Assembly (NCBI RefSeq): GCF_029502005.1 | Contig: NZ_JAMQOT010000003.1 | Location: forward strand, 186,001 to 250,000 | Length of the DNA: 64,000 bases | Reading direction: 5' to 3' | Origin: Natrinema salsiterrestre | Lineage (GTDB): Archaea; Halobacteriota; Halobacteria; Halobacteriales; Natrialbaceae | Shown here: piece by piece, positions 51,360 to 60,358 of the stretch | How the letters are laid out: each line of letters starts with the position of its first letter | Position numbering within the stretch: position 1 is the first letter of the stretch | Made by a program: the position numbers and the translations under genes | The notes under the pieces: model-generated | What the model was told of the DNA's origin: nothing | What the model saw: only the letters and a program-made list of their open reading frames with translations | Databases searched by the model: none

Positions 51360-53299
51360 TGGTCGAAGACATCCGACCGCTCGCCGCCGTGTTGGTGTCG
51401 GCGGTCGCAATCGCTCTGATCGTCGCGTCGCATCGCCGGCCGAACCTCCGCGAAGGCTGGTCGGTGGTGGCCGCCCTCGCGAAGTTCGGCATCGTCGCCA
51501 GTATGCTCCCGGCGGTCATGGGTGGCGACGTCTTCAAGTGGAGTCTCAAGGAGTCTACGGGGATCCAGTTCCTCCCGGGAATCGACTTCGCCCTGCGGGC
51601 CGATCCGCTGGGGATCTTCTTCGCGCTGCTCGCGAGCTTCCTGTGGATCTTCACGTCCTTCTACGCCACGGGGTACATGCGCGGGCTCGACGAGCACTCC
51701 CAGACGCGCTTCTTCGCCTCCTTCGCGGCCAGCCTCTCGGCCGCCGTCGGGATCGCGTTCGCGGCGAACCTGGTGACGATCTTCGTCTTTTACGAACTCC
51801 TGTCGCTCGTCACCTACCCGCTGGTCGCCCACAACGAGGACAACGAGGCCCGTATCGCCGGCCGAAAGTACCTCACGTACACGTTCTTCGGCGGCGGGGT
51901 CTTCCTGCTCGCCGGCACGGTCATGGTCTACTGGCTGACGAACCAGGTCGGCACACCGACGACCGCCTTCGAAGCGGGCGGGATGGAAGCCCTCGCGACG
52001 GCCGCCCAGGCCGAACCGGTCTACGCGCAGGCCGCCTTCTTCCTGCTCATCGCCGGCTTCGGTGTCAAAGCCGCACTGATGCCCCTTCACTCCTGGCTCG
52101 CCGACGCGATGGTCGCGCCGACGCCCGTCTCCGGGCTGCTCCACGCCGTCGCGGTCGTCAAGTCCGGGGCGTTCGGGATCGCCCGCGTCATTCTCGAGGT
52201 ACACGGCCCCGGACTGATCCACGACCTGCCGCTGGACGTGCCCGGTATCGGCGAGGTCGGGCTGAATATCCCGGTCGCCGTCGTCGCCGCGTTCACGCTG
52301 ACCGCGGCGAGCATCATCGCGATGCGGAAGGACCACCTCAAGCGCCGGCTCGCGTACTCGACGACGGCGCAGCTCTCCTACATCGTCCTCGGTCTCTCGA
52401 TGCTTCATCCGGCGGCGATGGCCGGGGCGCTGTTCCACATCCCCGCACACGCGTTCGCGAAGCTCACGCTGTTCTTCTGTGCGGGCGCGATCCACGTCGA
52501 GACCCACACGGACTACATCAGCGAGATGGCCGGCATCGGCAAACGGATGCCGCTGACGATGACCGCGTTCACCGTCGGCGCGGCGGGCATGGCCGGCCTC
52601 CCGCCGATCGCCGGCTTCGTCAGCAAGTTCTACATGCTGATCGGCGCCGGCGTCGTCGGCGGTAGCTACTGGCTGTTCGCCGCGGCGCTGTTGCTCTCGG
52701 CCGTGCTCAACATCGGCTACCTCTGGCCGGTCGTCTACACCGCCTTCTTCGAGAGCGAGGACCGCCACGACGCGAAACCCGTCCTCGAGTTCCCGCGGGG
52801 CGGCCTGTTCCGATCCTACGGCGGTGACGAGGACCCGGTCGCCGCCGACGGCGGGGAGCCGACCGACCGAACCGACGCGGCCGACGCGTCGGACTCGGAG
52901 CCCGCGGCTGAGGAGGAGTTCGAATACGCCGTGGATCAGAACCCGAGCGATCACACGGTCCCCGACGCCGATGCCGATGCAGACGTCGATACCGACGCCG
53001 ACACCGATTCCGAGGACCACATCAGCAGCGTCGACCACCACGGCGACCACGACGACCACCTCACCGGCGGGCCGCCCGCTGCCGGCTGGCAGCGCCGCTC
53101 GCCGTTCGCCGAGAGCACGTGGCTCATGCTCGCGCCCATCGCCGTGATCGCGACCGGTGCCATCGTCCTCGGGATCGGCCCCGACTACGCCGTCTTCCTG
53201 GAGTTGGCCTTCCGGATCGTCGAGGACGTCTTCGGCATGCCCTTCGAGGACTTGATCGACACGCCGCTCGAGGAGGCCCTCACGGGGGTGAACGACTGA
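51359..53299 (+). CDS. Mrp-type antiporter subunit A/D-like (NuoL-like), with acidic loop
   Basis: A 646-residue member of the NuoL/MrpA group. FVFYELLSLVTYPLVA has the TM5 glutamate, VKAALMPLHSWLADAM keeps the TM7 lysine, and LKRRLAYSTTAQLSYI is the TM8 block. Between the last helices there is a strongly acidic loop (about residues 495-570) ending in a His cluster (HHGDHDDH). It lacks the MrpB-like C-terminus of bacterial MrpA, which here is encoded separately. Overlaps the following gene by TGATG. Confidence 0.9.
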   Translation: MVEDIRPLAAVLVSAVAIALIVASHRRPNLREGWSVVAALAKFGIVASMLPAVMGGDVFKWSLKESTGIQFLPGIDFALRADPLGIFFALLASFLWIFTSFYATGYMRGLDEHSQTRFFASFAASLSAAVGIAFAANLVTIFVFYELLSLVTYPLVAHNEDNEARIAGRKYLTYTFFGGGVFLLAGTVMVYWLTNQVGTPTTAFEAGGMEALATAAQAEPVYAQAAFFLLIAGFGVKAALMPLHSWLADAMVAPTPVSGLLHAVAVVKSGAFGIARVILEVHGPGLIHDLPLDVPGIGEVGLNIPVAVVAAFTLTAASIIAMRKDHLKRRLAYSTTAQLSYIVLGLSMLHPAAMAGALFHIPAHAFAKLTLFFCAGAIHVETHTDYISEMAGIGKRMPLTMTAFTVGAAGMAGLPPIAGFVSKFYMLIGAGVVGGSYWLFAAALLLSAVLNIGYLWPVVYTAFFESEDRHDAKPVLEFPRGGLFRSYGGDEDPVAADGGEPTDRTDAADASDSEPAAEEEFEYAVDQNPSDHTVPDADADADVDTDADTDSEDHISSVDHHGDHDDHLTGGPPAAGWQRRSPFAESTWLMLAPIAVIATGAIVLGIGPDYAVFLELAFRIVEDVFGMPFEDLIDTPLEEALTGVND

Positions 53300-55152
53300 T
53301 GGAAGCCGAACTCCTCTCGCTGGCCTACCCGCCGCTGCTGGTCTTCGCCGCGGCGCTGCTCGTGCTCGTCCTGCCGCGCGTCGCCGGCTTCGCCGTCGGC
53401 GCGCTCAGTCTCGCCGCCGTGCTGGCCATCTCGCTCGTCGCGCCCGAAGGTCAGCATCTGGCCGGCACCTTCCTCGGGTTCGAGGTCGTCCCGTTCTACG
53501 TCGACGACTTCTCCCGAATGGTCGGCCTCGGGCTGGGCTTCCTCGGCGTCTGTAGCGTTATTTACGCCTACTCGAGCGAGGCCAGCAAGACGCTGGTCGC
53601 GTTCGCACTGGTCTACGTCGCCTCGTCGATCGGGGCGGCCTTCGCCGGCGACTGGCTCGTGCTCCTGTTCATGTGGGAGCTGATGGCCGTGACCAGCACG
53701 CTCGTCGTCTGGCACTACGGCGGCGAGGCGGTCCGGGCCGGCTTCCGGTACGCGCTCTTCCACGGCACGGGCGGCGTGCTCGTGATGATGGCCGTCGCGG
53801 TCCACTACGTCGAGGTCGGGACGTTCGTCTACAGCGATGCCGGGATCGCGAACGGGATCCCGGCGATACTCGCGGTGCTGGGAATGGGCGTCAACGTCGC
53901 CTTCGTCGGGTTCCACACCTGGCTGCCGGATACCTACCCGCGACCGCACATTGCGGCCTCCGTCTTCCTCTCGGTCTACACGACGAAGACGAGCGCGTTC
54001 GTCCTCTACCGCGCGTTCCCGGTCGACGCCCAGAGCGAGCTCGGGATCTACATCGCGTACATGGGCGGATTCATGGCCGTCTACGGCGCGACCTTCGCGC
54101 TGTTGCAACACGACATGCGGGCGCTGCTGTCCTACCACATTCAGGCGCAGCTGGGCTACATCGTCGCTGGGATCGGGATGGGGACGGTCGTCCACTCCGA
54201 ACTCGCCGTCGCCGGCGCGATGAGCCACCTGTTCAACAACATCCTGTTCAAGAGCCTGCTGTTCATGGCCGTCGGCGTCGTCATCTACCGGACCGGCGAG
54301 GAGGACCTGTACGAGCTCGGCGGGCTCTGGCGCGAGATGCCCCTGACCGCGATCGGGTTCGGCCTCGGCGCGCTCTCGATCACCGCGATTCCGGGCTTCA
54401 ACGGCTACGTGAGCAAGGGGATGCTCTTCGACGCGGCCAACCCAAGCCCCAAATATTACGGCGAGCCGGAGTTCCAGGCGCTGTACTGGCTGCTCTACCT
54501 CGGCGCGATCGGGACCCTGCTCTCGTTCATCAAGCTCGGCTACTACGTCTTCCTCCACGGCGAGAGCGACATCGAGGTCGCCGACGCCAAACCCGGCCAG
54601 ACCGTCGCCATGCTCGGACTGGGCGGTGCCTGTCTCCTCTTCGGCGTCTGGTGGCAGGGGTTGGCCGACCTCGCGCCGACGATCCAGGGGGCCGACTTCG
54701 CGTTCGAGTATCCGGGCGGCGAGAGCAACCTCCATCCATATAGCGCCAGTCACCTCGAGACCGCGGGCATCCTGACGGCGATCGGCCTCGTCGGGTTCGC
54801 CGTCGTCCGCAAGCCGCTCTCGAAGCTCGATCTCGGCGATCCGGCGATGGTCGTCTACCCGGCGACCTACAGCGTCAGCCGCTGGACGATGCTGGCCGTC
54901 ACCGAGACGTACGCCGCCGTCGACGGTGCAGTCGTCGGTGCGGTCACACGCTGCTACTGGATCGGGAACAACCCGGTCCTCGCGGTCGACGCGGCCGCGG
55001 CCCGGCTTCCGGACTGGCTGGTCGACGTCGACGAGCGCCGGCCGACCGACGGCGGTCGCCCGTCGACGATCCACCTTCGGACCGGCATCGGGACGACCGT
55101 CCTGTTGCTGACGCTCGTCCTGACGGTGATCCTGTGGCTGCTCGTCGTCTGA
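53299..55152 (+). CDS. third antiporter-like subunit (NuoM/NuoL-like)
   Basis: A 617-residue membrane protein with about fourteen helices. LFMWELMAVTSTLVVWH holds the TM5 glutamate, but the TM7 block reads NVAFVGFHTWLPDTYPRP, with asparagine where the conserved lysine of active antiporter subunits is expected. The DMRALLSYHIQAQLGYI block is intact. It extends about 80 residues past the usual end, with a final hydrophobic segment. As the last gene of the operon it may be a structural or regulatory subunit rather than a proton pump; that is inference. Confidence 0.88.
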   Translation: MEAELLSLAYPPLLVFAAALLVLVLPRVAGFAVGALSLAAVLAISLVAPEGQHLAGTFLGFEVVPFYVDDFSRMVGLGLGFLGVCSVIYAYSSEASKTLVAFALVYVASSIGAAFAGDWLVLLFMWELMAVTSTLVVWHYGGEAVRAGFRYALFHGTGGVLVMMAVAVHYVEVGTFVYSDAGIANGIPAILAVLGMGVNVAFVGFHTWLPDTYPRPHIAASVFLSVYTTKTSAFVLYRAFPVDAQSELGIYIAYMGGFMAVYGATFALLQHDMRALLSYHIQAQLGYIVAGIGMGTVVHSELAVAGAMSHLFNNILFKSLLFMAVGVVIYRTGEEDLYELGGLWREMPLTAIGFGLGALSITAIPGFNGYVSKGMLFDAANPSPKYYGEPEFQALYWLLYLGAIGTLLSFIKLGYYVFLHGESDIEVADAKPGQTVAMLGLGGACLLFGVWWQGLADLAPTIQGADFAFEYPGGESNLHPYSASHLETAGILTAIGLVGFAVVRKPLSKLDLGDPAMVVYPATYSVSRWTMLAVTETYAAVDGAVVGAVTRCYWIGNNPVLAVDAAAARLPDWLVDVDERRPTDGGRPSTIHLRTGIGTTVLLLTLVLTVILWLLVV

Positions 55153-55234
55153 GGACAGCGGGTGTCACGCGACGAATTTTCGATCCGACTGTTGCGGAAC
55201 GTGCTGGGGGTCCGTCTCGATTCGCGCCGCGTCC

Positions 55235-56383
55235 CTACGGACTGGACTCGTCTGCTGACTCGTCCGACCCGCTCCCGTCGATATCGATCACGGTCCGGTC
55301 GACGTCCAGCGACGTGGGTTCCTCCTCGGGAACGACGATCGATCGCTCGGGGACCGTGGCCCGAAGCGTCGCTTTCGACGCCGTCGCCTCGCGCCGGTAC
55401 GCCGATCCCTCCTGCGCCTGCCGGATGCCCCGCGGGGTCAGGTAGTTCCCGTCGACGTCGACGACGGCCGCCTCGCAGAGCCGCTTGAGGACCGATCGGG
55501 CACCCTCGGTGGTGATCGCCGGCGGCGCGATCGATCGCTCGCGGGCGAGTTCCGTCGCCGTCGCGTCCTCGAGCAGCGTCTCGATTTCCTCCTCGTCGTA
55601 CCCCCGCTCGCGCAGGACCGACCGGACCCGCCTGGCGATCGACGGCGCGTGCGCCGTCGGAAACAGCGGCCAGTCGTTCGCGGGGGGATCGAGGACGACG
55701 CGATACCGCCGGAGCGGCGTCCGTGCGCGGGCGGGAAGCGGCACGTCCTCGAGTCGCTGGGACTTCCCCAGCACCCGTATCGTTCCCGTGTAGAAGTCCA
55801 CGTCGTCCCAGGTCGCACCCGTCCGCCGGTCGTCCTCGGGGACGCGGAACAGCTCCGACCCGCGGACGGTCGAGTGGGCGAGGACCGCGACCATCGCGTA
55901 CTCGCGCAACCGGCTGCGGCGCTCGCTGGCCGAGGACGGGGCCTCGAGCGCACGCTCGCGAACGTAGCGTTCGAGCTCGCGACGTTGCTCGGCGGTCCAG
56001 AAGTCGCTCCCCTGCCGCTCCTCGGCGGTCGGCAGTGCGGCCTCCGCGCGGTCGGTCGCGGCGGGGTTGGCCTCGAGAATCCCACCTCGGACACACCACG
56101 AGAGGAACGCCCGGACCACCGCGTAGTAGGTGCCGGCGGTCGAGGCCGCGTACTCGCCCCGGCCGGTTCGGCGATCGAGTTCGCCGGCGTACGCGCGCAT
56201 ATGCCCGACCTCGAGTCCGAACAGCGACGTCAGTCCGTGTTCGGCCTCGAGCCAGTCGGCCCACCGTCGGAGGATCGATTCCGCGTTGGACGCGTAGGCG
56301 CCCGCGCCCGATCCGTCCGGGTCGCCGACGGCCTTGCGCTGCAGGTAGGCGTCGATCGCGTCCGTGATCGCCACCTCGGTCAC
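55235..56383 (-). CDS. tyrosine recombinase family protein with degenerate active site
   Basis: A 382-residue protein of the XerC/D-like integrase family. It has an N-terminal SAM-like core-binding domain (about 5-105, with AYLQRKAVGDP and the AGTYYAVVRAFLSWCVRGG segment) and a C-terminal catalytic domain from about 130. The first catalytic arginine is R174 in STVRGSELFR. The HxxR block reads TPRGIR, so the histidine is lost, and after ATLRATVPERSIVV no tyrosine is found where the nucleophile should be. No att site, tRNA or other phage gene is nearby. It is probably a domesticated or inactive recombinase. Confidence 0.8.
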   Translation of the reverse strand: MTEVAITDAIDAYLQRKAVGDPDGSGAGAYASNAESILRRWADWLEAEHGLTSLFGLEVGHMRAYAGELDRRTGRGEYAASTAGTYYAVVRAFLSWCVRGGILEANPAATDRAEAALPTAEERQGSDFWTAEQRRELERYVRERALEAPSSASERRSRLREYAMVAVLAHSTVRGSELFRVPEDDRRTGATWDDVDFYTGTIRVLGKSQRLEDVPLPARARTPLRRYRVVLDPPANDWPLFPTAHAPSIARRVRSVLRERGYDEEEIETLLEDATATELARERSIAPPAITTEGARSVLKRLCEAAVVDVDGNYLTPRGIRQAQEGSAYRREATASKATLRATVPERSIVVPEEEPTSLDVDRTVIDIDGSGSDESADESSP

Positions 56384-56719
56384 GGCGCGATCACCCGGTC
56401 GGCGTCCGTCCGGACCGTCGCTACCGATCGCTGGCTCTCGATCCGGCCGCTGTCCGGTTGCTCGAGGCGGGTACGACGGCGACGAGAGCGGCTCGTGCGG
56501 ATGGCGTCACGCCTCATCAGTTCGTTCCATTCTGTTGCACGATGCTAAATCTGTGTTTCGGTCCCCGGGACCGCAACGGACGACTCATTCGAGTCGCACG
56601 CGCCGGAATAGTGAGGGCGTCTCCGATCGCAATCACGGGCGGTCCGCCCGTCTCCCGTTGCGGTTCCTCCGGGACGGACCGATACGTACTCGTTGAGTAC
56701 CGCTCCGTCTCGAACGCGG
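56384..56719. other. intergenic region
   Basis: A 336-base spacer between two minus-strand genes. It has two GC-rich hairpins, GGTCCCCGGGACC (56560-56572) and GGGCGGTCCGCCC (56637-56649), that may mark transcript ends. I see no gene in it. Confidence 0.5.
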
Positions 56720-56884
56720 TCAGGACGGATGCTGGTGGCTGATCTTCTCCGCGGTCATCCCCGGCACCGGCGTCCCGCAGTCTTTGCACTTCCAGTTCGG
56801 CGTCACCGTCCCCGGTTCTTTGTCCAGATCCTGTTTGAACTCGAGGCGCGCACCACACGGACACTGATAGGTCGTGCGGGTCAT
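56720..56884 (-). CDS. small zinc-ribbon protein
   Basis: A 54-residue protein with YQCPCGARLEF near the N-terminus and WKCKDCGTP in the C-terminal half, giving two cysteine pairs (CxC and CxxC) for one zinc site. It is encoded between the hairpin region and the DUF4350 gene, where there is otherwise no gene. The codon use (G/C-rich third positions) and the zinc pattern support it. Function unknown. Confidence 0.65.
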   Translation of the reverse strand: MTRTTYQCPCGARLEFKQDLDKEPGTVTPNWKCKDCGTPVPGMTAEKISHQHPS

Positions 56885-56979
56885 GGTCGAACCGACTCGG
56901 CGGGGAAGAATAAACGGTTCGACACCTGTAAATTAGAATACAGCCGTTCGACGCAGTCGGCTGACGGGAACGGATCCCG

Positions 56980-58011
56980 TCAGGACGAGTCGGCCGTCTG
57001 GCCCGATTGCGGCGGCTGGGTCATCGGTGGTCGATTGGGCCCGCCGACGCCCGAATCGTTACCGAAGTCGGTATTCGGTTCCTGACCCGCTACCAGGAAG
57101 TCCGCGAGGTTACCCGCGAGGACGTCGTTGTCGACCCGATGGACGTTCTCGGGCGTGAGGAAGCTCTCGTCCCCGATCACGGCGACGTTGTCGTTTCGAG
57201 CGGCGACGCCGTAGGTGCCCGCCTCTCTGGTCGTCGAGAGGGTCGTTCCGTTGATCGCCTCGAGGGCCGGCTCACCGCTGCTGGCTCCGACGGGAGTCGC
57301 CCCGCGGAGTACGACTCGATCGACGCCCTCAGTCAACGAGGAGTCGCCGGTCGGTTCGGCGTAGACGCCGAGGTGGTTGTTGTCGTTTTCCTCGAGGTTG
57401 TACAGGTAGCCGGCATCGGTGTAGAGTCCGCCCGCGGAAGCGATCTGGGCGGTGTCGCCCGTGCTGCCGGGATTGGACACGATGAGGGTGCGACCCCCGG
57501 AATCGATGAACTGCTCGAGGGTGTTGCGTTCCGTCGGCGTGTAGGTCGCGGAGCCGACCGTCAGGAATGCGTCGGCGTCCTCGAGTGTTTGGCTGAGCTT
57601 CACGTTCGACGTGGGCCCGCCGTCGTAGAAGACGACCTCGTGGCCGTTTTCGACGAGTGTGGAGACGAGCGGGTTGACGTCCCTATCGACGCCGCCGAGG
57701 GAGCCGACGGAGAGCCGGTGATCGGACCCATCGTCCCTCACCGGGATCGGCTGCCCCATGCCGAAACTGGATGTCGAGGAACTCCCCGCGTGTATCACGA
57801 TCGTCTTCCCCGATTCCGTGCTATCCATCTCGATCTCGCCCCCGTCGGGGGCCTGTTCCGGGACGATCGTCTCCGAGTCCCAGTGGTCCGTATCGACCTC
57901 GGCCGGCTGTGGCGTGCCGTCGTGGACGACCAGCCCACCGACGGAGACCGCACCGACGATGAGGACGAAGACTGCGACGAACGTCCCGAGGAGGGTCGTC
58001 GTCGAACTCAC
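56980..58011 (-). CDS. DUF4350-containing membrane-anchored protein
   Basis: A 343-residue protein. An N-terminal membrane segment (about 8-30, LGTFVAVFVLIVGAVSVGGLV) is followed by a periplasm-like alpha/beta domain of the DUF4350 type (VNPLVSTLVENGHEVVFYDGG, FLTVGSATYTPTERNTLEQFIDSGGRTLIVSN). It resembles glutamine-amidotransferase-like domains that lack catalytic residues. The disordered C-terminus is Pro/Gln-rich. It overlaps the SppA gene by ATGA. Role unknown; the protease partner suggests membrane-protein quality control or surface-protein handling. Confidence 0.8.
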   Translation of the reverse strand: MSSTTTLLGTFVAVFVLIVGAVSVGGLVVHDGTPQPAEVDTDHWDSETIVPEQAPDGGEIEMDSTESGKTIVIHAGSSSTSSFGMGQPIPVRDDGSDHRLSVGSLGGVDRDVNPLVSTLVENGHEVVFYDGGPTSNVKLSQTLEDADAFLTVGSATYTPTERNTLEQFIDSGGRTLIVSNPGSTGDTAQIASAGGLYTDAGYLYNLEENDNNHLGVYAEPTGDSSLTEGVDRVVLRGATPVGASSGEPALEAINGTTLSTTREAGTYGVAARNDNVAVIGDESFLTPENVHRVDNDVLAGNLADFLVAGQEPNTDFGNDSGVGGPNRPPMTQPPQSGQTADSS

Positions 58012-58970
58012 GATCCGTCACCCCCGTCGTCGGTACCCGTCCCGTTTACTTCGACGCTCGGAACCCCCTCATCGTCCGTCATAGCCGTCCAGTCACCGAC
58101 GAACAGTGCGTTCCAGAGATCGGGCGTCACGAGGAGCGGGCGGTACGGGTGTACCGTCGAGTCCCCGGATTCGACGGCGGTCCGGTCACCGCCGTCGGAC
58201 GCTCCGAACGCGAACGGTAAGTTCTGTTGCCGTTCGGATTCGCGGATTTCGACCTCGTACGATCCTAATCCGGCCTCCTCGGCCGTGTCGGCGATCGCGT
58301 CGTCGACGGTACCGATCTCGTCGGCGTACCCGTTTTCGACGGCCTCGACCCCGGGATAGGTCTGCGCGTGAGCCACTTCCGTGCGGCTCAGTTCGATTTC
58401 GTCACCGCGCTGTTCCATCACGCTCTCGAGGAACGCTCGCTTGATCGTCTCGGTCTGGGCCCGGTGGTCGTCGGGGTGGAACGAGCCCTTGTCGGGCGCG
58501 CTCGCGCCCTCGTTCGGTCCGGTGGGCTGTGGCGCGGGTCCGATCACGCCGACGCTGCCGACCTCGGCGGTCGGGGTGACGTAGATCTCGTCGGCCGGTA
58601 ACATCGTATAGTACGCGCCGGAGGCGCCGATCGTGTCCACGGCCGCGATGACCGGCATTTCTTGCGCCGTTCGCTCGACAGCCATATACATTCGTTCGCT
58701 CGAGCCGGGCGAACCGCCGCCGCTATTGACGTCGAGCACGACCGCGTTCACCGAATCGTTGTGTCGCGCGTCCCTGAGTTCCGTTTCGAGTTCCTGGGCG
58801 GTATTCGAGGTGATGATGCCGCTCACTTCGATCACTGCGACGGTTCCGTCGTCGTCCGTCGTCTCTCCGTACACCTGCGGGGCGACGAGTGCCCCTGCGA
58901 CGATAGCGAGTGCCGCCGCGATAGCGACCTGCTGTCGCCGCGAGAGTCGTTCGAGTGGCCATACTGCCAT
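58008..58970 (-). CDS. sppA: signal peptide peptidase SppA-like serine protease (S49)
   Basis: A 320-residue membrane-bound protease. One N-terminal membrane anchor (about 13-33) is followed by the S49 domain with GIITSNTAQELETELRDA, DVNSGGGSPGSSE (oxyanion region), the nucleophile S117 in GASGAYY, and a candidate general-base lysine K161 in DKGSFHPDD. ATG 58970 was chosen because a TTATTTATG element (58992-59000 on the minus strand) is centred 26 bases upstream, which fits a leaderless haloarchaeal mRNA. It degrades signal peptides or membrane fragments. It is coupled with the DUF4350 gene. Confidence 0.87.
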   Translation of the reverse strand: MAVWPLERLSRRQQVAIAAALAIVAGALVAPQVYGETTDDDGTVAVIEVSGIITSNTAQELETELRDARHNDSVNAVVLDVNSGGGSPGSSERMYMAVERTAQEMPVIAAVDTIGASGAYYTMLPADEIYVTPTAEVGSVGVIGPAPQPTGPNEGASAPDKGSFHPDDHRAQTETIKRAFLESVMEQRGDEIELSRTEVAHAQTYPGVEAVENGYADEIGTVDDAIADTAEEAGLGSYEVEIRESERQQNLPFAFGASDGGDRTAVESGDSTVHPYRPLLVTPDLWNALFVGDWTAMTDDEGVPSVEVNGTGTDDGGDGS

Positions 58971-58991
58971 GCGGCGGCGGTTCGTAGCAGG

Positions 58992-59000
58992 CATAAATAA
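58992..59000 (-). promoter_or_regulatory. TATA box of the sppA-DUF4350 unit
   Basis: On the minus strand TTATTTATG is centred about 26 bases upstream of ATG 58970. That is the TATA-to-start distance of haloarchaeal promoters, so the mRNA is probably leaderless. It decides the start codon choice for sppA. Confidence 0.6.
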
Positions 59001-59013
59001 TAACATACTGCCA

Positions 59014-59030
59014 TTTTCTCGATCAGAAAA
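59014..59030. promoter_or_regulatory. 17-bp palindrome, copy 1
   Basis: TTTTCTCGATCAGAAAA, an inverted repeat TTTTCT-N5-AGAAAA, lies about 45 bases upstream of the leaderless sppA start and 133 bases upstream of the divergent hydrolase gene. Copies 2 and 3 are at 59949 and 60916. Confidence 0.5.
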
Positions 59031-59162
59031 ACCGCCGGCAATCGTCGAAATCGTCGCCCCTTCGAGACGTGCTCACTGGAGCGGGTCGGTCGATAGGATC
59101 GGTCGCCACCGGTTGCCGGACCATCGCTGTCAAGGTGTTCGGAACCGTCCGTTGAGAAACGA

Positions 59163-59903
59163 ATGCCCGAATCGCACGACGTCCCGTTCGAGAGGACGGC
59201 GATCGAGACGGATTCGAGTCCGACGCTCGCTGCCGTCCACCACGAGAGTGACTCCGACGACTGGCTCGTCTTCTGCCACGGCCTTCGCAGTGACAAGTCC
59301 GGCAGCTACGAACGGCGGTGTCGGCGGGCTCGCGAGGCGGGGTACAACGCCGTCCGGTTCGACGCCAGAGGTTGCGGTGAGTCCGACGGCGAGTTCGTCG
59401 ACTCGACGCTCGAGGCGCGGCTCGCTGACCTCCGTCGCGTCGCGGACTACTTCGACCCGGACAGCTACGCCCTGTTCGGCTCGAGCTTCGGCGGCAAAGT
59501 CGCGCTCCACGCCGCCGCCGAGGACGACCGGGTCGATGCGGTCGCCACGCGGGCGCCCGTGACTACCACCGAGACGTTCGACGAGTATCGGGCGACTGTC
59601 GCCAGCGAGGGTGAGTGGACGTTCGATACCGGGGAGCGAATCGACCGCCGGTTTTTCGACGCCCTCGATCGGTACCCCTTCGCGGACGTCGTAGGATCGC
59701 TCGCGGTTCCGGTAGCGATCTTTCACGGCGGTGCCGACGACGTCGTCGACCCGGCCGATAGCTTCGATGCCGCCCGCCGACTCGAGACCGACGTCCTCGT
59801 CGAGCGGTTCGCGGGCGAGGGACACCGGTTTTCGGCCGCCGCCGAGGATCGGTTACTCGAGCGACTGTTCGGCTGGCTCGAGTGGGCAGGCAATCGAGAG
59901 TGA
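59163..59903 (+). CDS. alpha/beta hydrolase
   Basis: A 246-residue alpha/beta hydrolase of the serine-aminopeptidase / lysophospholipase-like group. The nucleophile elbow is GSSFGG (106-111, S108), the acid D192 or D193 is in HGGADDVVDP, and H221 is in GEGHRF. The VFCHGLRSDKSG oxyanion loop is at 37-48. It has no signal peptide and is cytosolic. The ester or peptide substrate is unknown. Start ATG 59163 is within normal leader distance. Confidence 0.85.
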   Translation: MPESHDVPFERTAIETDSSPTLAAVHHESDSDDWLVFCHGLRSDKSGSYERRCRRAREAGYNAVRFDARGCGESDGEFVDSTLEARLADLRRVADYFDPDSYALFGSSFGGKVALHAAAEDDRVDAVATRAPVTTTETFDEYRATVASEGEWTFDTGERIDRRFFDALDRYPFADVVGSLAVPVAIFHGGADDVVDPADSFDAARRLETDVLVERFAGEGHRFSAAAEDRLLERLFGWLEWAGNRE

Positions 59904-59948
59904 AGCGTTCGCACATGTAGCCGCCACTGGGTCGGGTCGCGGACCGTG

Positions 59949-59965
59949 TTTTCTCGCCCAGAAAA
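59949..59965. promoter_or_regulatory. 17-bp palindrome, copy 2
   Basis: TTTTCTCGCCCAGAAAA ends 21 bases upstream of ATG 59987 of the HTH gene. The palindrome continues into AACCGG, as in copy 1, where AACCGCC follows. Confidence 0.5.
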
Positions 59966-59986
59966 ACCGGACCGCTTTTGATAGCC

Positions 59987-60358
59987 ATGCCGGAACGAAC
60001 AGCTATACCAGTGAGTGAGGAAACCGACCTATCGACACTGCTCGCAGTGCTCGACGACGAGTATGCGCGAGATATCCTCACCCACACCAGCGTCGAACCC
60101 ATGTCTGCCAGTACACTGAGCGAACGGTGTGACGCCTCCCTCCCGACGATCTATCGGCGGCTCGACCGCCTCGAGGAGTGTCACCTCGTCACCGAAGAGA
60201 CGGAGCTCGCACCCGACGGCAACCACTACAGCGTCTACAGTGCGAACCTCGACAGGCTGGAGCTCTCGCTGGACGACGGCTCGTTTTCGCTCGACGTGAC
60301 CTACAGTGAGGAAGACGTCGCCGACAAGTTCACTCGCATGTGGGAGGGGATGCGATGA
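59987..60358 (+). CDS. ArsR-like winged-HTH regulator
   Basis: A 123-residue DNA-binding protein. The HTH is in residues 18-65 (LLAVLDDEYARDILTHTSVEPMSASTLSERCDASLPTIYRRLDRLEECHLV), followed by a beta hairpin and a short DKFTRMWEGM helix. It resembles the family member at 23705-24037. The 17-bp palindrome just upstream could be its own operator. Its last bases overlap the ATG of the membrane protein that follows, so the two form a conserved pair. Confidence 0.83.
   Translation: MPERTAIPVSEETDLSTLLAVLDDEYARDILTHTSVEPMSASTLSERCDASLPTIYRRLDRLEECHLVTEETELAPDGNHYSVYSANLDRLELSLDDGSFSLDVTYSEEDVADKFTRMWEGMR

Noticed and set aside
55235-56383. Prophage or integrated plasmid boundary
   Set aside because: Apart from the degenerate recombinase there are no phage genes, direct repeats or tRNA gene, and base composition does not change around it.
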